Shown here: positions 31,089 through 33,688 of the stretch, one piece after another
Layout of the letters: the number at the start of each line of letters is the position of its first letter
How positions within the stretch are numbered: the first letter of the stretch is position 1
Assembly (NCBI GenBank): GCA_020722725.1
Contig: DYKG01000037.1
Coordinates: forward strand, 1-33,688
Reading direction: 5' to 3'
From: Candidatus Methylomirabilis sp.
Lineage (GTDB): Bacteria; Muiribacteriota; Ozemobacteria; Ozemobacterales; Ozemobacteraceae
Length of the DNA: 33,688 nucleotides
The notes under the pieces: model-generated
Seen by the model: only the letters and a program-made list of their open reading frames with translations
Database searches by the model: none
What the model was told of the DNA's origin: nothing
Position numbers and translations under genes: made by a program

Positions 31089-31430
31089 ATGAGTGATTGT
31101 TTGTTTTGTAAAATAGTTGAAGGCAAGATCCCCGCAGAAATCATCTACCGGGATGAAAAAGTCTTGGCTTTCAAAGATATCAATCCACAGGCTCCGTTTC
31201 ATTCACTGGTGATCCCGACTCGGCATATAGACCGACTTACCAGTAAGGAAGCAGCGAATGGCGAGCTTTTATCGGCGATTTTCAGTGCAATACAAAAAAT
31301 TGCCGATCAACATAAGCTTGAAAATGGTTTCAGAGTAGTTTCGAACTGTGGGCCCGATGCCGGGCAGACTGTTTTTCACATACATTTCCATGTATTGGGA
31401 AAGCGCAGCCTGAACTGGCCGCCGGGTTGA
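31089..31430 (+). CDS. HIT-family nucleotide-binding hydrolase (HINT-like)
   Basis: HINT-type proteins are dimeric purine nucleoside phosphoramidases. The 113-aa product has the family opening SDCLFCKIVEGKIPAEIIYR, AFKDINPQAPFHSLVIPTRH and the histidine triad HIHFH (His97, His99, His101) in QTVFHIHFHVLGKRSL. The frame extends to 31050, but that would place the promoter inside the coding region. The ATG at 31089 gives the standard N-terminus. Many members carry a zinc site with two N-terminal Cys, and CLFC is present here. rpsU follows 52 bases later, as in several bacterial lineages. Confidence 0.93.
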   Translation: MSDCLFCKIVEGKIPAEIIYRDEKVLAFKDINPQAPFHSLVIPTRHIDRLTSKEAANGELLSAIFSAIQKIADQHKLENGFRVVSNCGPDAGQTVFHIHFHVLGKRSLNWPPG

Positions 31431-31482
31431 AATATTGAGGAAATACCTCTCTGATAAAATCGGAAGGGGGGTGACATTAAGA

Positions 31483-31665
31483 ATGGCAGAAGTAAAAGTT
31501 CTCAAAGACGAACCGTTGGAAAAGGCTCTTAAGCGCTTTCAGAAAAAGTGTCAGGAAGCCGGAATCATAAAGGAAATCAAACGCCGCCGTGCGTATGAAA
31601 AACCAAGTGAAAAGCAGAAAAGAAAAGCTGCTGAAGCTCGCCGGAAACAGAGAAGGCGCAGATAA
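31483..31665 (+). CDS. rpsU: 30S ribosomal protein S21
   Basis: The 60-aa basic protein has the S21 signature: AEVKVLKDEPLEKALKRFQK, then CQEAGIIKEIKRRRAYEKPS and a long Lys/Arg-rich tail ending RRKQRRRR. S21 helps 30S subunits engage the start region of mRNA. The Shine-Dalgarno-like GGGGGGTGA ends eight bases before the ATG at 31483; an in-frame start 16 codons earlier is not needed. A strong hairpin lies 27 bases after the stop. Confidence 0.95.
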   Translation: MAEVKVLKDEPLEKALKRFQKKCQEAGIIKEIKRRRAYEKPSEKQKRKAAEARRKQRRRR

Positions 31666-31684
31666 TTCAGCGTATCAAACTTGC

Positions 31685-33031
31685 TTGAACAGCCCCATAA
31701 AGGTCTTTAAGGCCTTTATGGGGTTTATTGTCGTTGTTTTATTTTTTTTCCCCGCGATCACTCCAGCCCATGCTCAGGCTTCAGAAACCGTTATGGTGGT
31801 TCCGGTTCATAATGACATCGACGACGGCTTGTCTTTTTTCGTACAACGCATGCTGCGAAAAGCCGAGCAGGAAAAAGCAGGCGCGGTAATTCTCGAAATC
31901 AGTTCCAATGGCGGGCTGGTCACCGCATCCCAGGAGATAAAAGATGCGCTGCTGCGCTCAAAAGTCACAACCGTTGCGCACATTCGTGGCCGCGCACTTT
32001 CAGCAGCAGCTTTAATCGCAATTTCCTGCCACAAAATTTTCATGGAACCGGGCAGTGAAATGGGCGCTGCAACCCCGATCATGCTTATGGGAACCGGAGT
32101 TCAGGCAGCTGAAGAAAAGTATGTTTCTGCTTTTCGCGCCGAATTCGAATCTGCGGCTGAAGCAAGAAAACGCCCAAAAGCCATTGCCGGCGCAATGGTC
32201 GACAAAAATCACGAAAGCATTCCCGGCTTGAGCAACAAGGGTGATATAATCACCCTGACCGGCGAAACGGCTCTTAAACATGGCTATTGCGACCAGATAG
32301 TTTCTTCAATGAGCGCAATTTTGCGACTGATGGATCTGGAACAGGCAACGGTCGAAAGAGTTGAACCCACATCAGCGGAATGGTTGGCGCGCTGGCTTAC
32401 TAACCCCAATATCAGCGTAATAATCTTCACTGTGGGAATCTGGTGTCTGATCATCGAATTTTTCATTGCCGGTTTCGGAATTCCTGGCTGGATCGGCATT
32501 GTCTGCCTCAGCCTGTTTTTTGGCGGGCATCTTTTCGCTTATATGGCCGGCCTTGAATCGCTGGTATTGTTTTTAATCGGCTTGATACTGCTGCTGTTGG
32601 AAATTTTTGTCATCCCCGGCTTTGGAATAACCGGGGTTGCAGGCATTTTGGCAGTAAGTTTCAGCATAGTTCTGGTTTTTGGTGGAATTTATTCAGCTCT
32701 CTATGCTCTGGCAAGCATTATTACCTACTCCATGCTGTTCATGATGGGAATTTATTTCTGGGGCCCGAAATTGCGAATTTTTGACCGCTTCGTACTCAAA
32801 GAGGAAATGGCCACAGATCAGGGCTTTGTGGCCATTGAAACCGGCATGTATGATCACTTGAATGGTCTTGAAGGTATAGCGGTTTCGCCATGTCGGCCAT
32901 CAGGCAAAGTAAAAATCGGTGATGAAAGATATGATGTTGTTTCAGATGGCGACTTCATCGAGAAGGGCTCACGGGTTCAGGTTCGCCGCGTCGAAAACAA
33001 CAAAATCGTCGTTCGTCAGCTCAGTGAATGA
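31685..33031 (+). CDS. NfeD-family membrane-bound ClpP-class serine protease
   Basis: Long NfeD proteins join a ClpP-like protease to a membrane domain and an OB fold and act in membrane quality control. The 448-aa product has a signal peptide (KVFKAFMGFIVVVLFFFPAI then TPAHA), a protease domain with SSNGGLVTASQEIKDAL, the Ser of GRALSAAALIA (Ser106) and the Lys of AAEEKYVSAFRAEF (Lys145), spaced as in the Ser-Lys dyad of the archaeal 1510-N protease, then several helices and a C-terminal OB-fold (LEGIAVSPCRPSGKVKIGDE, RYDVVSDGDFIEKGSRVQVR). The start is uncertain: TTG at 31685 gives a normal basic n-region; ATG at 31718 has AAGG but no basic residue. Both lack a strong ribosome site and overlap a hairpin. 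Confidence 0.85.
   Translation: MNSPIKVFKAFMGFIVVVLFFFPAITPAHAQASETVMVVPVHNDIDDGLSFFVQRMLRKAEQEKAGAVILEISSNGGLVTASQEIKDALLRSKVTTVAHIRGRALSAAALIAISCHKIFMEPGSEMGAATPIMLMGTGVQAAEEKYVSAFRAEFESAAEARKRPKAIAGAMVDKNHESIPGLSNKGDIITLTGETALKHGYCDQIVSSMSAILRLMDLEQATVERVEPTSAEWLARWLTNPNISVIIFTVGIWCLIIEFFIAGFGIPGWIGIVCLSLFFGGHLFAYMAGLESLVLFLIGLILLLLEIFVIPGFGITGVAGILAVSFSIVLVFGGIYSALYALASIITYSMLFMMGIYFWGPKLRIFDRFVLKEEMATDQGFVAIETGMYDHLNGLEGIAVSPCRPSGKVKIGDERYDVVSDGDFIEKGSRVQVRRVENNKIVVRQLSE
31693..31750 (+). terminator. Perfect 11-bp hairpin and T-rich tract at the rpsU/nfeD junction
   Basis: CCCCATAAAGG (31693-31703) pairs perfectly with CCTTTATGGGG (31713-31723) across TCTTTAAGG, followed by TTTATTG and a T-rich run. 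It can terminate the rpsU transcript, but it also contains the ATG at 31718 in its right arm and the AAGG ribosome site in its loop. It could therefore control nfeD translation or read-through. The T-rich tract also codes for the nfeD signal peptide. Confidence 0.6.
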
Positions 33032-33046
33032 CCATGAGGATAAACA

Positions 33047-33679
33047 ATGAGACTAATTCTGCTGATTACAATTTTTTCACTTCTTATTTTACCGGTTATT
33101 GCTGGAGTTGACGCTGAAGTTCTACCTCTTAACCAGCCAGATGCCAGTCAAGCAGAAAACCAACCCGCGTCAATAGAAGAACCGGCATGGGGCTTAACCG
33201 TAATTGGTTTGCTGCTGGGCGGTTTTCTTTTCATGTTCCTTGAAATTGCAATTCTGCCTGGCTTTGGCGCAGCGGGAATAATCGGTCTGGTGGGAATTTT
33301 TGGTGGGCTGGCTCTGGCTTACACCAAATTAAGTACTGGCATGGCAGTCGCAGCAACTCTTGCAGCCGTTTTCGGCCTTATTTTTCTGCTGGTATGGTTT
33401 TTTTATTATTTTCCACACACGACTTTGGGCAAAAAATTCGTTCTTGAAGCCGAATCTTCAGTAGAGGATGGTTGTATTGCGGTTCAGAACCTCAAGAAAT
33501 ATGTGGGCAAAGAAGGGGTTACTCAAACCATGTTACGCCCCTCCGGTATTGCCATGGTAGAAGGCGAAAGGCTCGATGTCATTTCCGATTGCGAATTCAT
33601 CGAAAAGGGAACTACAGTCAAAATCATCAAAGAAAATGGCGGTCGTCTGATCGTTGCGGTAAAAGAAATCGAGGCCTGA
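33047..33679 (+). CDS. Short NfeD-family membrane protein
   Basis: The 210-aa product has a signal peptide or first helix (RLILLITIFSLLILPVIAGV), an acidic linker, transmembrane segments (WGLTVIGLLLGGFLFMFLEI, then FGAAGIIGLVGIFGGLAL and VAATLAAVFGLIFLLVWFFY) and a C-terminal OB-fold domain with VGKEGVTQTMLRPSGIAMVE, then RLDVISDCEFIEKGTTVKII. It lacks the ClpP-like protease part. Such short NfeD proteins usually pair with a SPFH/stomatin protein; none is in the window, although one could lie just to the right. GAGGA lies six bases before the ATG, and the gene starts 15 bases after the long nfeD stop, so the two form an operon. Confidence 0.9.
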   Translation: MRLILLITIFSLLILPVIAGVDAEVLPLNQPDASQAENQPASIEEPAWGLTVIGLLLGGFLFMFLEIAILPGFGAAGIIGLVGIFGGLALAYTKLSTGMAVAATLAAVFGLIFLLVWFFYYFPHTTLGKKFVLEAESSVEDGCIAVQNLKKYVGKEGVTQTMLRPSGIAMVEGERLDVISDCEFIEKGTTVKIIKENGGRLIVAVKEIEA

Positions 33680-33688
33680 TATTTTCTG

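Noticed and set aside
31589..31684. Long NfeD N-terminus beginning inside rpsU
   Set aside because: The overlapping residues are only the other frame of the S21 basic tail and precede the signal peptide.
1..33688. CRISPR array, tRNA or rRNA genes
   Set aside because: No regularly spaced direct repeats, cloverleaf or rRNA-like conserved segments were seen on either strand, though I could not run a covariance search.

Overview
The window reads like a chromosomal segment from a Gram-negative-type bacterium. It encodes many Sec-type signal peptides, a periplasmic class B acid phosphatase and cell-envelope NfeD proteins, and most genes have good Shine-Dalgarno sites. The mixture of families (giant membrane cyclases, a TAXI receptor, zinc-ribbon membrane proteins, an SprA-like protein) does not match a common model genus. 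An uncultured lineage such as Candidatus Riflebacteria is a guess from gene style only; the sequence does not prove it.

Layout. Positions 1-130 hold the end of an IS21-type element inserted into the 5' end of an IS1634-type transposase gene. A candidate small RNA with promoter and terminator follows (about 427-567). On the minus strand lie a tiny Cys-rich protein, release factor RF3 (prfC) and a short SprA-related protein. On the plus strand come an M18 aminopeptidase and an anchored alpha/beta hydrolase, and then a decayed mntP on the minus strand.

From 5835 to 18783 is the main signalling block. It has a small hypothetical gene, a zinc-ribbon membrane protein, and two paralogous giant membrane adenylate-cyclase-like proteins: one intact at 1975 aa, and one of about 1976 aa split by a one-base frameshift in an A9 run. 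Each carries two cyclase domains whose catalytic residues are divided between them. The first keeps the two metal aspartates and the second keeps the Asn/Arg pair, as in animal transmembrane adenylyl cyclases.

From 18795 to 23252 are two exported proteins (one ankyrin), then a HAMP-GAF-GGDEF sensor with a degenerate GVEEF active site and an intact c-di-GMP inhibitory site, overlapping a TAXI substrate-binding protein. The stretch 23253-23888 is decayed, with a phospholipase D C-terminal remnant and palindromic repeats. A TetR regulator with a histone-H1-like Lys/Ala/Pro tail follows, then a GAF-PAS protein overlapping a glycosyltransferase, tlyA, a zinc-ribbon membrane protein and cmoM coupled to a 36-residue ferredoxin-like protein. 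The right end has a frameshifted membrane protein with aphA, a HIT protein whose promoter implies an almost leaderless mRNA, rpsU, and two NfeD-family genes. A perfect 11-bp hairpin lies at the rpsU/nfeD junction.

How the genes may work together (inference): two cAMP-type cyclases, one c-di-GMP-type sensor and a GAF-PAS protein within about 20 kb suggest an envelope-sensing second-messenger neighbourhood. The strongest candidate for something undescribed is the pair of giant proteins with split catalytic residues. Four genes (mntP, the second cyclase, the membrane protein upstream of aphA, and the PLD remnant) are broken or frameshifted. For the homopolymer cases an assembly error has to be excluded first.
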